A stretch of DNA of 64,000 nt from NCBI GenBank assembly GCA_019188255.1, contig JAETXT010000002.1, positions 4,836,001 to 4,900,000 of the forward strand, in the 5' to 3' direction. Position 1 is the first letter of the stretch. Each line of letters begins with the position of its first letter. Shown piece by piece: positions 1 to 10,920 of the stretch. A model generated the notes under the pieces. It made no database searches. It was not told where the DNA came from and saw nothing but the letters and a program-made list of their open reading frames with translations. The DNA comes from Verticillium longisporum. Lineage: Eukaryota; Ascomycota; Sordariomycetes; Glomerellales; Plectosphaerellaceae. The position numbers and the translations under genes are program-made.

Positions 1-1822
1 CGATGAAAAGTACGACACTCAACGCCAAGCATAGAGCTGGAAGCAGAGCTGGTTCTCGCCACCCAGCACTTGTCGTCTGATAGTTGCAGAATGATGGCTC
101 CTGCAATCACAGGCCGGCACTGCCACACTCTGGATTGGCCGATGTCAAGAGTTGATGGGCACCGGGACTTTCTCCCGACCAGTCGATCATTATCATAGAA
201 CCCATGATGATAACCATAACACGGCAATTGCATGCCAACCCCGAAAATCAATTGATTACTTACTTGTAAATCAAGCGGGGGAGCCTCGAGGACTGGCCGG
301 GACAGGGGCACAGCGGCTGTGACAGGTGAATGATCTCAAACAGAGGCGCTGGGATAATGTCGCGAGGGTGGTTGTCGAGGTGAAGAGAGAGGGGTGTTGG
401 ATGCGTTTCGCTGGTAACGAGGAGGAGGGGCAAAAGGTGGGTAGGGGAGGTGACAAGTAAGAGAAGGATTCTAGGCGCACTTGGCCCTGTGTGACGGACG
501 GTTTGTCGTCTGTAGTGGTTGCCGTCACCTCTGACCCTGCGGAGGCCCCGAGAAGCGAGACCCCCAGGCTCAAACGTGAGGCTCCAATTCCAAACGTGTT
601 ATGTCAGCAGGGCACAGCCCTTGATTGGCGTAAATTCACCGGCAGTCCCGTTATGCCGATCTCATACCCTTGCGATAATCATGCTCCTCGTCGACTTGAC
701 CTCCCGGACGACTCCTCAACTCCACCATTGACCTGCTTCACGATGTAGCTGCTTGACCCACCTCAACCGCTCAACTTTGCCCAGCTCTCCTCTGTTTTGC
801 ATCCTGCAAACCTCTGCCGACGTAGCTGCTCACATAGAAATGCGACTGGATCCTTGGCTATCCCCCGTGCCCTCGTTCTGTCACAGCCCCCTTGTGTCTC
901 GCGCCTTTATCCAGAAACGTCGAAGTGTCTTGACCTCTCTGCTCGTCGTCTGAGAACGAGTTGGACATGTTTTTCTTCTGCTCCTTCAACGCTGGAGCTC
1001 CATGGACTACGAATCTTCATGTGCTGTGCTTGACCTGGGCGGAGAGGCCACCACATTTGAAGTGCCCAACCCCGACAGTAACATTCTTGGCGTGCTGGCC
1101 TGCTCTGACCTCTATCGGACCCGATCAACAAGGCTGGAGTTGCCATCCCAGGCTCCATCAATGGATGTGCGGCACATCATCCCAGTTTCCGCGGTGGCGC
1201 AACTTCGCCCGAAGAATCAGGACAGAAACAGGGCATGGGCAGAGACACGCTCAGCCTGGAGGATCCCGGCCTCTTACCACCCCTCTTTAGGTCCCACCAT
1301 CCGTTCGGACGCTCTTTTCTGGGCAACATGGCCGCCGTCGGAACACGCGATTAAGCTTATGGTATCCCCCCTGGGACAAGTCTGGTTCGGCTTGCTCTCC
1401 ACGGGATGTGTCTCATGATCGACCGCCCTGCAGAGCTTGGCGATGCATGAGCAAGTCCCGCACAGCAGCCTGGTCAGGGGCTGAGATATTGGTCCGAAGT
1501 CATAGGACGAAGTGAGGCTCTTGACGTACTGATCTTTTGCCTTATTTAGATGACAGCTTCTCGCCCTCTTTCATCACGACTCGTTGCAGCTTCAGCCTCA
1601 TTGCTCTCTCTTTCTCTCTCTCTCTCTCTCTTCGCCATCCTTCCGAGTGTTCCTTTCCATTCTTTCCCTTCTCTACCGCATCTTGTCGTTCTCTTCTCGG
1701 TGCCAGGACACCTCGCTCCTCCAGTGAGCTTTTCGTTTCATTCTCTCCTTTGAAAGGCAGCCAATTTTATCCACCATTTCCTGATATACCTACATATCGG
1801 AACCCACAGATCACATCTCACC
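1..1822. other. Gene-free leading region and upstream region of the first gene
   Basis: I see no convincing gene here. The open frames are short, overlap on both strands and match no family I know. The last 300 bases become CT-rich, as expected for a fungal promoter and 5' leader in front of the start at 1823. A gene lying mostly to the left of the window cannot be excluded. Confidence 0.5.
1604..1632. repeat. (TC)n microsatellite
   Basis: This is a nearly pure CT dinucleotide run interrupted by one extra T. It lies about 190 bases upstream of the secreted-protein start, in the CT-rich leader typical of fungal promoters. Confidence 0.85.
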
Positions 1823-3784
1823 ATGATGTTCAAGGCCAGCGCCACCGCCCTCCTCCTCCTCCTCGCCAGCGAGACACTTGCCTCCCAGCAAGGGTTCCAG
1901 AGCCAATTTCAGGGCGGCGTCATCCCGCCCCCTGCCGCCGCTGCTGCTCCAAAGGTCGTCCCGGTGCCCCCCGTCGTCGAGGCCCCCGTTGCAAAGGGGC
2001 CGAAAGTGCCTGCTGAGCTCTCATCCTCTCTCGAGGTTGCGCCGACGCCGATTCTTTCCACGCCAGCTGCCTCGGTTAACACGACCGCCACCAAATCACT
2101 ACCCACAGGGTTTATCGAGAAGTCAGCCTCCCTGTCGTCCTCCAAGCGTACCGAAGCTGTCCTCGCGAGCACAAGTGCCGTAAAGGTTTCTAGCACTCTC
2201 GAGGTCTCCGCCATCGAGGTCTCCAGCTCCATCGAGCACTCCAGCTCCATCGAACACTCCAGCTCCATCGAGCTCTCCAGCTCCATTGAAATTTCCAGTG
2301 CCATCGCGATACCCAGTGTCAACGCGACTTCCAGTGCTTCGAAGGCTGAGGCAACCAAGCTTTCCACGTCTCACATTGTGGGAGCTGAGGCTACGAGCAG
2401 TCTGTTTCCCAACAGCACCACACATGTTGCGACTGCGACGGGAAGCCTAGCTCTCAGCTCAGCGCTTCCAGCTGTCAACGGCACCGTTTCTGAGGAAGCC
2501 GCCCGGACCACCTCCATCCCGGTTGCTGTCAACGGCACCTCGCTGTCCAGTGGCATCATCAGCGAAGCCACCCTGACCAGCGCAGCAGCATCCGTTCGAG
2601 TCTCCACGAAGCTCCAGGTTGAGACTCTGACACAGGTCCTCAACAACAATGTGACCGTCACGAGCGTTGTCACCAGAGAACAGATCATCACTGCCCCTCC
2701 TGGACCACCAGCTACTAAGACCGTTGCCGTTGTCTCGACCGAGACGGCTATCATCAGGCAGCCCGTTATCATCATTGTCCAGCAGGTTACCTTATTCGTG
2801 TTCCAGTCCGGCCTTGGCGGCATCTGTCCCGCTGTGCAGCCGGCCCCCGCACCGTCTGCTGTTCCCGGACAGCCGGCCCCGGCGCCCGGCCCCGGCGGTT
2901 TCGTCGTAGGCGGCACCACATTTGGCCAGTTCCAGGAGGCTTGTGTGGCTGCTTGTAATATTCAATTTACCCAATGCCAGTCCATCGTCGGCCCTGGCAT
3001 CCAGCTCACCCAGTGCCAGTCGCAGTTCATCGCCTGCCAGGGCACCGCTGCAAACGCCAACGCCACTGCTCCTGCTCCCACCACCATCACCCAGACCGTG
3101 GTGCTGCCCGCCGATCAGACCAACCCTCCGGAAGCCACGTCGCACATCGTCGCAGGCGGTGGCCAGGTCATCGCCACCTCGGCCCTGCCCTCCGGTGCTG
3201 TGGCCACGATAGGCGAGAGCGGCGTCAGCATCATCACTATCACCGCCACGCCCGCGCCTGCCGCTCCCAAGCCAACGGCGCCGGTCGAGGCCGCAAAGCC
3301 TGTGCAGCCCGTGCAGGAGGCCGAGCCCATCACCTCCATCGTGACCATCACCATGGCGCCCAACCCCGCCCAGCCCGGCGTGCCCCAGATCAGCACCGCT
3401 ATCGTCACCATCCACCCGTCCCCCGTGCCCCTTGCCCCCGAGGGCGGCAACGGCCAGGCCGCTCAACCCCCTCACGTCCAGACCGGCGTCGTCACCGTCA
3501 CCATGGGCGGCCAAGTCGGCGTCATCACCATGACAGTCCACCCCTCGGCCGCGCCGACCGCCGCGCCCACCTGCCCCGCGCCCGTCACCGTCACCGAGAC
3601 CGCCTCCAACTGCGGCACGGCAGTCACCGTCACCGAGACGGTTGTCGCCACCGCCACGCCTGTGCCTGAGCAGGGCCAGCAGGAGGTCAACCAGCCGAAG
3701 AAGTACAGGCCTTTCCGTCACAACTTTGTCGACCGCAGGCGCAGCACGCCGCACGACGTGCGCAGGAACCACAGGCTTCTGTAG
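1823..3784 (+). CDS. Secreted Ser/Thr/Pro-rich protein with internal Cys-rich motif
   Basis: This is a single-exon frame of 653 residues. The N-terminus is a clear signal peptide: MMFKAS, a run of leucines, then cleavage near LAS. Residues 30-290 are Ala/Pro then Ser/Thr-rich and hold a hexapeptide tandem repeat (SSSIEH-type, about residues 133-163) and several N-glycosylation sequons. Around residues 370-412 there is a compact Cys motif (CVAACNIQFTQC, then CQSQFIAC), seen in other fungal secreted proteins. The rest is Val/Thr/Pro-rich with TVTVTET-like blocks. The C-terminus is basic (RPFRHNF, DRRRS, RRNHRLL), with no hydrophobic tail for a GPI anchor. The composition suggests a heavily O-glycosylated wall or extracellular protein. 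No enzymatic domain is recognised. A second Met follows immediately, so the start is uncertain by one codon. Confidence 0.8.
   Translation: MMFKASATALLLLLASETLASQQGFQSQFQGGVIPPPAAAAAPKVVPVPPVVEAPVAKGPKVPAELSSSLEVAPTPILSTPAASVNTTATKSLPTGFIEKSASLSSSKRTEAVLASTSAVKVSSTLEVSAIEVSSSIEHSSSIEHSSSIELSSSIEISSAIAIPSVNATSSASKAEATKLSTSHIVGAEATSSLFPNSTTHVATATGSLALSSALPAVNGTVSEEAARTTSIPVAVNGTSLSSGIISEATLTSAAASVRVSTKLQVETLTQVLNNNVTVTSVVTREQIITAPPGPPATKTVAVVSTETAIIRQPVIIIVQQVTLFVFQSGLGGICPAVQPAPAPSAVPGQPAPAPGPGGFVVGGTTFGQFQEACVAACNIQFTQCQSIVGPGIQLTQCQSQFIACQGTAANANATAPAPTTITQTVVLPADQTNPPEATSHIVAGGGQVIATSALPSGAVATIGESGVSIITITATPAPAAPKPTAPVEAAKPVQPVQEAEPITSIVTITMAPNPAQPGVPQISTAIVTIHPSPVPLAPEGGNGQAAQPPHVQTGVVTVTMGGQVGVITMTVHPSAAPTAAPTCPAPVTVTETASNCGTAVTVTETVVATATPVPEQGQQEVNQPKKYRPFRHNFVDRRRSTPHDVRRNHRLL
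2221..2310 (+). repeat. In-frame 18-base tandem repeat, 5 units
   Basis: Five consecutive 18-base units of the form CTCCAGCTCCATCGAGCA run from 2221 to 2310, the last two more diverged. They encode SSSIEH/SSSIEL-type hexapeptides inside the Ser-rich region of the secreted protein. The period is a multiple of three, so copy-number change would keep the frame. Confidence 0.9.
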
Positions 3785-4293
3785 AGTGCGGTACTTGCGA
3801 CGAGTAGCAAGACGACCCACTCGGTCACGTAGAGGACAAGATAGAACATGAGCGGGGAGGAAAAACAAGATACGTTTCTTATGCGATACCCCGTAACGGG
3901 GTGAGGGCCAAGGGGAGAGGCAACCAACGGAGCTCTGGGACTTCCACGATACGAGCTGGGTTCGACGGGAAGGGGTTTCGGTATAGAAAGGTCAGGATAC
4001 CTACATTGGTTGTACGATTCTCAGGTTATTTTGGGTCTGTACTTTTTTGGTCTTTTTGTACTTTCCAGCAGGGCCAGGACCCTAGCTAGCATCTATATCC
4101 CACGGACGCCGAAGGATGGCGATACGGCACACTCATTTAACGCTACACATGAACAGAATACCATGTATTTCGAGCCGCTGCCTCTGTAACCTTTGAATGT
4201 GTGAGAACCTTTGACTGAAATGCGCGCGTAGACATGGAGCTCATAGAGTAATGAGAAGCAATCAGATGATCGCTGTTGCGCGTGTGTAGTCAC

Positions 4294-6456
4294 TTATTCG
4301 ATAATAGGATCACTGAAATTATCAGGAAGAGCACGTATGTTGGCCCTGCCGTCCCTTGCCTTCTTCCTTGGGCGCCCCCTTCGCCGCGGCCCGTCATGTA
4401 CACTCAGCTGCACGATAGGCGCGAAAGAAGGTACTTGAGGTCGTGCTAGCCTGCCAACAAATCTTTCGGGATGATAGAACTTGTGTGGTTCGGGTATGTT
4501 GTCTTCGGTGGCAGAACTCGGTGCTCGAGTATGCGTCGCCGTACAATCTGGACTACGTTCTTTTGATGTTATTTTTCTCAGCGATTGTTGATGTTGGCAC
4601 GGAGAGAGATGCCGCAAGCCTGCTTCTGAACCAGCTGAGCCGTCGTAAAGTGTTGGCAGTTGACATGGTCCTGCTACTGTCGGGTCCGATGCCAATGGCG
4701 ATGAAGTTGCTACTGCTACTGCTACCGTTGGAGTCCCTTCTAGAGCGGTATATCCGTACTCTTCATGGCCTATCGTATTGAACGACAGTGAGTCGCATGT
4801 AGCATTTGTCTCCAGAGCCTGTGAAGAGACCTCACTATCGCTGCTCGGTAGGCCCATGACGCTAATAGCCCCATGCGTGACCTCCAGAGAAGCAGTCTGG
4901 AGGGTATCCCCACTGCCATCACTGATATCAATAAACTTTGGCCCTGTATCATCCTCGCAATGTACAATCTCTTGCTGCCTTGTGGAGTACTGATTTTGCG
5001 TAATGTTCTCTTCTCCAATGTCAACGGCAGCCAGGCAATTGAATATTTCGCTTATGTTCGCCTGCACAGGTTCGTGAGGAGCGTCATTCGTGTAGATGTT
5101 TGTTTGTGACGACTCGACAACATTGTGAATACCATGACTGCTCAGAGAGGCAGCCATCGCCTGAGCACACAGCTGAGGGTGCGGCGAGGTACAAGCTGAC
5201 TGGGTAGCACCTTGTACATTTACTGTCGATGCGGGAACTCTGATACATGCCGCGGATTCGACCACTGGAGAGGTGCTCATAGGTGGATAGTCGAATCTAG
5301 GACCATATACCATCTCGCCCTGGTTCTCGACAGAGCTGGTTGCAGGACTGACTGCAACGTCCGGCGGGCTGAGGTTCGGTGAACCTATTCTCACCGCTTC
5401 AGGTGTGCCAGGCGAAGGAGAAGTCGCAAACGAACGCAATCCCTCCCCGTGGCTGCAATCAGACGGCACTACAGACAACATCGGACTGCTACCAACTTGA
5501 GCAATGTCACTGACAGAAGCCTTGGTGCTCAAAGACAGTGACTCGTGGATCAGGTCCAGCTTGGCTATGCGCCTAGGAACGGGATTGTGGACATAAGCCG
5601 GTAAAGACTGCGCATGAAGGGGTTGATTTTGATGGCTCTGATGCCTGGCACTGTCTTGCATCGCATTATGACTCGAACTGTTGGCCGTGTTGACAAATTT
5701 TCCTGGGCTATGTTCGAATCTCTTTCTTTGTAGGGAAATAGAGGTAAGTTTAAGTTTATAATGGTCAGTTGGGATTCGCGATGTAGATCGCCTCTTTCCT
5801 GGTTGCGTTCCCGCTCCACCTTGAAAGTACGGGGAGGAGAGGTGTTTGTTGCCACGATGGTTAGACTCGGTCTGCGCCGTATTGTAAGTCTGCTTCATGG
5901 AAGAGCTTGTTGTCATACGGCTCGCATGAGAATCGCTGTGGCGAACATCCTGACTGCCGATCCTGACTCGGATATGCCGCGGCCGCGATTCTGAGTGATC
6001 ACGTTGACGCTTGTGCGCAGTATGCCGTGTATGCGAGAAGTGCCCGTATGTGCGATCACTGTTGCCTCCAAATCCCTATTTCTGCGGCTCAGTGGAACGA
6101 CACTGGAGAGCAGCTTGAACAGTGAATGGCTTCTGATTCGCGATACCAGCCCAGTCTTTCGTCTTCAACAGTCGGCGACGTCTAGCATCGAAATCTTGCT
6201 CTCGCTGTCTGCGGCTCAGGGAACGGGTACCCTGGGGTGCGGTATACTTGTTGTGTATAACCGGGGTCGCGTACGCGGTGTCGAAAACCCCCTGTGCCCC
6301 CTGTGGTTGGAGTTCCCCTAGGAATGATGGTATGTCGATATCAGGGAGTGGAACAGCCGATCGTGCCTTTGCGAAAAACTGTTTCTGCTTGACGACATCT
6401 GCCTTGCGGCCCCTGCCGCGCGTGTGCCGCTGCAGGGCTCCTTCGGTCCAATTCAT
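4294..6456 (-). CDS. AT-hook nuclear protein, frame broken by an in-frame TAG
   Basis: Two open frames lie in the same minus-strand phase, separated only by TAG at 6078-6076. Read as one gene from the ATG at 6456 it spans 721 codons with the stop at codon 127. The start is chosen because MNWTEGALQRHTRGRG followed by QKQFFAKAR is an N-terminus I recognise from uncharacterised fungal proteins; an ATG 64 codons upstream is less likely. The first part holds the basic LLKTKDWAGIANQKPF block. After the stop the phase continues with RVRIGSQDVR, then a long Ser/Pro-rich disordered region. The extreme C-terminus carries an AT-hook (RRRGRPRKKARDGR), suggesting minor-groove DNA binding. Options for the TAG are nonsense mutation, base error, readthrough, or a very short 45-base intron ending at this TAG (acceptor-like AAATAG). 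Function unknown. Confidence 0.65.
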
Positions 6457-9400
6457 GAGACCGAGAGAATCTCGTGATGATACGGCTCGAAACTTGTTTT
6501 CTCGCGGAAGAACGAGGGCAGCGCACTGGCGTTTGATATCGCGATATGTCATCAGATGAGGAGACGAAGTTATGATTGGATTTGCTACGACCCTCAATAC
6601 AACCGACATCCTCTGCCTCACCGCTGGTAAGAGTTGACTCACTCGCACTTGCTCAGAGAATCAAGCAGGCAGGCCGAGTCTTCCTTCCCAAACTGCATGC
6701 GTACGCATGACTTGAATAATCAGCGCAAGCTGCGCCTTCTTTGAATGCGCCTTCTTCGAAGGGCGACCGGTGAGCCGCAACAAGCGGTGTCTAATGCGCC
6801 TACCAATGCGTCCTCGAGCAGGTACTGCCGAGATGACGTTGGCGGTACCTTCCTTGCTGGACTTTCCTTCCGCGAACAACAGGCAGCCAACGCATGTAGC
6901 GCGACCGTCGGCTTCGCATCGATCAGGGCGACGTCCTCCGAGCGTCAAGACAAACTTCAACAATATCTTGGCTCATTTTCGAGGGGCAGGTCGGCGACAA
7001 TGGTACCTCTACCGAACAAAACTCAATGACTTGGGCTGAAGTGCTCCACTGTGTGTGTGGTACCTCACATGTCGACCGCCTGACGAGTGACAGGACAACG
7101 ACGTCTCCACCGCCGTTTGGCCGACGGCCCATACCGCAATCAGTACATGGACCGCAAGGACCGACACTTGCCGTCCGCGACGTCACGATGTCACCGCGCG
7201 AATAACGTTCAGTCTCGCTCAGTCGGTCCAAAAATGACCCCTTGAAGCTATTTCGACAGACGCGAGGCAGCCTACACATGTGCCATGTAGTCACATCGCG
7301 CAGCCGTCCTGTTTGAGCGAGGCAGACGTCATGGGCTGTAGAGGCCTTGTCGAAAGGGTCAACAAGACCTCGAGGGCTTGTCGCACACTGCCGAGGGCAG
7401 AGGGCCGGTGTTCGGCTCCCGACCAATGAGGGAATATCTCTTTGTCACCACCAGCCACTCAGCGACGTTACCGGCCAGTTCTCGTGGGCCTCTCAGGCCT
7501 CCTGGGCCTCAAGCTCTCGTGTATCGTTCTCGAATTCCTGTCGAAGCCTTTTGCGAGGCAGTTCGGCAAACCAGGGTCCCGTCTGCGGGCTTGTCGAGGA
7601 GGGCGCAAGGGCGCGTTCGGCCGGCGGCGCGGTTGTGTCATGACGCTTGACTGTCGGAGAAGGCGACATGCGAGCCAAAGGAATCTCCGGTTCTGGGCAC
7701 CATCATCATCAGCTTGGTCTCAAGAGATCAGCCTGTCGGCCTGCCACTCTGCCAACCCGTCTGTCGCTTAGCAACTGTCATGCGCCGCATCGTGCCAGTC
7801 GATCTCAGAGCCATCGCAATCGAGACCTGTCGATACCTGCTGGAGCCGGGCTTTGCGCGCACGCGACATTCGGCCTGATCAAATTGAAGAGCAAGTGTGG
7901 CAGCAGCCGCCCGAAAGCAACAAGGTGTTGTATGTATGTACAGCACGACAATCGACAAGAAAAGACCAGGGAAATTCTCATTCAACATCTTTCCTGGGAT
8001 GCCTGCGCGATTAATGTTTCTTGAAGGTACGACCAGTCGGACAAGATTCAGTGTGAGGCTTGAGAAGATTCAATTATGCTGCACGTCAAGGGCCACCAAT
8101 CAGCGACCGATGATAAGACCCTGCAGGACGGATGCGCCAGCAGCGCCAGTGAGGGCCCACGGCGCACCATTCCTCGACGGCTTTTCCCAGTTGCCAGATA
8201 GCCCCCCGGCGGGTCCTGGCCGCCCTGCTGCCGTCACATCTTCGATTGACGATGTGTGATAATGGAATCATCAAAGTTTTACTTCACTGCTTACCCAGAG
8301 CGGCAACGGAGTACGGGGATTGACGGATTGACGATGGAATCGAGTAAAATCTCCCAAGGGGTGTGTTTTGCGTTGAGACGGGAACCTTGGGGTACGTACT
8401 GGGGTGAATGTCGTTAATGCGACTCGGTTTATTGGACTCTGTTGCTTCTGACGGTACTTCGACTACTTGTGACGCAGGTACCCAAGTTGCCGTGTCTCTT
8501 TGCCTGTGCCGTTGCGCCTTCAGCACACCGCCGCAAGCGTGGCTTGACGCTTTGGATCCCAGGAATGCAGTAGGACGCTCCCCCCATCGACGCGCTCACG
8601 GTGGTGCTCGCCAGGCTGGCGGACAAGTTACTATTGACAACTGGGCCGAGTTTCAACTCCGGAGTTCTTTTCCAGAAAAAGGCGTCCAGTCGGCCAGCTC
8701 ACCACTCAGTATTGAATCCATCTCGGGCAATATCACGGAGGAAAAGCAAGGTAGAACAGCAGCAATGTGCTGACGAACACGACCACTGACATTGGCCATT
8801 TCTCTATTTCATCAACCCGCTGTACCCCAGGCCGCTGGAGATTGTCCATCCGATCGGAACGACTCTCGCTCGACTAAAATGGTCTCGGGTGAATTGTCGC
8901 GACTGGTCAAGGGGGGCCGGCGGCCGGCGAAGCGGACAGGAAGGGGGTGCCAGCTTCGCGCAGAAAACACCGAGGGCAAAGGAGGTGCGATTCCGGCGAC
9001 GACTGATGTGGAGGGCTGGGTCGGCAAGTCGGTACTTTCACCCCACCAAATTGCCCCTCGCCGTTTGGCTTCTGATAGGAGGGCCCCCACCATGCACAGG
9101 TTTCACTTTGCGTGGGAATCCTCGCGCGGCTGAGGAGGCAGTAGAGAGCCTGCAAGATGCTCAACGTCCGGTTTTGCTCTGGCTGAGAGCCAGACTGCAG
9201 TGTCCAGCAGGAACGTCAAAGGAACAGGCAGGTCTTAGTGCGTGCTTTTCAAGGTCTCGACTCTGTGGCATGTGGCAGAGCGCAGCCAAAAAGGAACAAG
9301 GGACGCGGCCTGGACACACCCCCCAATCCGGCTTTGTCTGATATCGCGGCGCCCCGCCAACGAGCCCGATGGGCGCACGGGCAGGCGTCGGCCAATCTGC

Positions 9401-10699
9401 AGGGTGTCGCGAGGGCCGGTCTGCTGGATCCAAGAGGATATCAGGTCGTCGTCCTTCCTTCCTTCGAGGAGACGGGGGTGTGGCTTTCGGGAGGGGGGCA
9501 AGAGCGCGGGCAGGGCCAGGGCTTGGATTGCGGTTGATAATACTGATGAGCTGACTGGCGACCACACCAGCGAGCTAATTATCGACAGGGTGCACCGGCA
9601 ATCTGGGGAAAGAGAATCGGAGGTTGAGCTTGGGGCGGCTGAGCTGGTACACGGGGGCCATGTGGATGAACTCGTGGGCGGCAGGACAAGACACGGCGTG
9701 GTGGCGGGCGCTGTGTCATTGTCATTGTCAGTGCCTCTGGTATCGTTGCGCTGCTCCCAATCGCCGCGACCACCGAGCGAGATGGAATGAGTTTTGCCAT
9801 CGGTCAGCCGCTGGTCAGCTCGGTGAGCGCTCCAATGGGAGACGGCATTGGAAAGTCTGGACCCCAAGACATCAAGGCAGAGTTCCCGGCCAGAGAGAAC
9901 CCAGAGCAGACTCGGACCAGGCTCTCTAATATTCTGGTGTCCTAAAGCCCGGGCCCCAGGTGCCACAGCCACCGGACGGACGGCGCTGGCGCGTTTCCAA
10001 GGATAGAACGCTGACTTTCGTGTTGGGACAGCTCTCACGTAACAAGTATCTGGTCTCACGAGTGGTCGGTCAGCGCCTCGTACACACACGGGTACTCCGC
10101 GCAGTCGTCATGATGGGCTGTGGAGGTCGGGCCGGTCGACACAGGGAAAAACTGCAGGGAGGGGGTAGAGGAATGAACAACGTTTCTTCCCCCAACATTG
10201 GCCTTTTTGGGACAGCCGGGTGAAGTCATTAGCCTTGGGCATCCTGGCATCACGATGCCCGGACGGAACAAGAAGGAGAGAGAGGTACTTGGCTGGGAGG
10301 TACACTGACGGGCACCCAGGTACCTACCCAAGGGGGAAGAATAGGAGTCATCGCAGAGACCAGCGGCAAGTCACTCACTGTCACTCACTCGCAGGCTACG
10401 CTTGTGCTGGGCGTTGTCTGGGATGGACATGAGCTGGTACCAAGCCCCCACCAAGGCCCCAGGCCGGGGGGTGTGGCTGCCCACTGAGGTGGCCGGGATA
10501 AGTCGGGCACCCCACCACCCCTCCCACCCCACCGCTTGCGATAGCTGGGATGGGGTGTCGGTAGGCCCCAGCGAGCGGCGGCGGCTTGGGGCTTTGGGTA
10601 CCTGACGATGTACCCTGCCTCGCGCGCGCCGGCGTCCCTCAGGTGCTGCTACGGTGCCTTGTGCGCTCTGCTTCTGGCGCGCCCAGCCGACAACGGGCT
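6457..10699. other. 4.2 kb region without a recognisable gene
   Basis: Many overlapping open frames of 60-280 codons exist on both strands, but none has a signal peptide, conserved motif or plausible exon structure. The longest (9235-10089, minus) has low-complexity, shadow-like composition. The segment lies between the AT-hook gene (transcribed leftward) and glutamine synthetase (rightward), so it contains both promoters. I see no repeats, tRNA or transposase remnant. Confidence 0.5.
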
Positions 10700-10920
10700 G
10701 CTGGAAAAGATGGAAACATAAAACCAACTCGGGTCCCCAGTGCTTCCTTATCGGCTTTTCTTTATGATTTCTCATTCTACACCCTCAATCTTCTGCCATT
10801 TCTGACTTCGGTCAAACCATACAGACTTGCTATACACACAAACCTCTCTGTTCTTACCGGACACCAGCAACCCGTTCCTCCCAACTCTACTCCCCCACTA
10901 CCCACACAAACACCGCAAAC
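10700..10920 (+). promoter_or_regulatory. Glutamine synthetase 5' leader with two short upstream ORFs
   Basis: The sequence turns pyrimidine- and A-rich before the start, typical of a fungal leader. Two small upstream frames are present: ATG GAA ACA TAA at 10710-10721 (three residues) and a 13-codon frame starting at 10764 and ending in TGA at 10803-10805. Whether they are in the mRNA depends on the transcription start, which cannot be read here. Confidence 0.4.

Noticed and set aside
2792..3868. Open frame of 358 codons on the minus strand
   Set aside because: It is antisense to the secreted Ser/Thr-rich gene and has the Gly/Asp/Arg-rich composition expected of a shadow of a GC-rich Thr/Val/Pro gene.
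6661..6963. Open frame of 100 codons upstream of the AT-hook gene, minus strand
   Set aside because: It includes some Cys and basic residues but no recognised motif, and cannot be joined to the downstream gene with consensus splice sites.
9235..10089. Open frame of 284 codons on the minus strand in the gap before glutamine synthetase
   Set aside because: No signal peptide, domain or splice structure; composition resembles random GC-rich sequence and several frames overlap.
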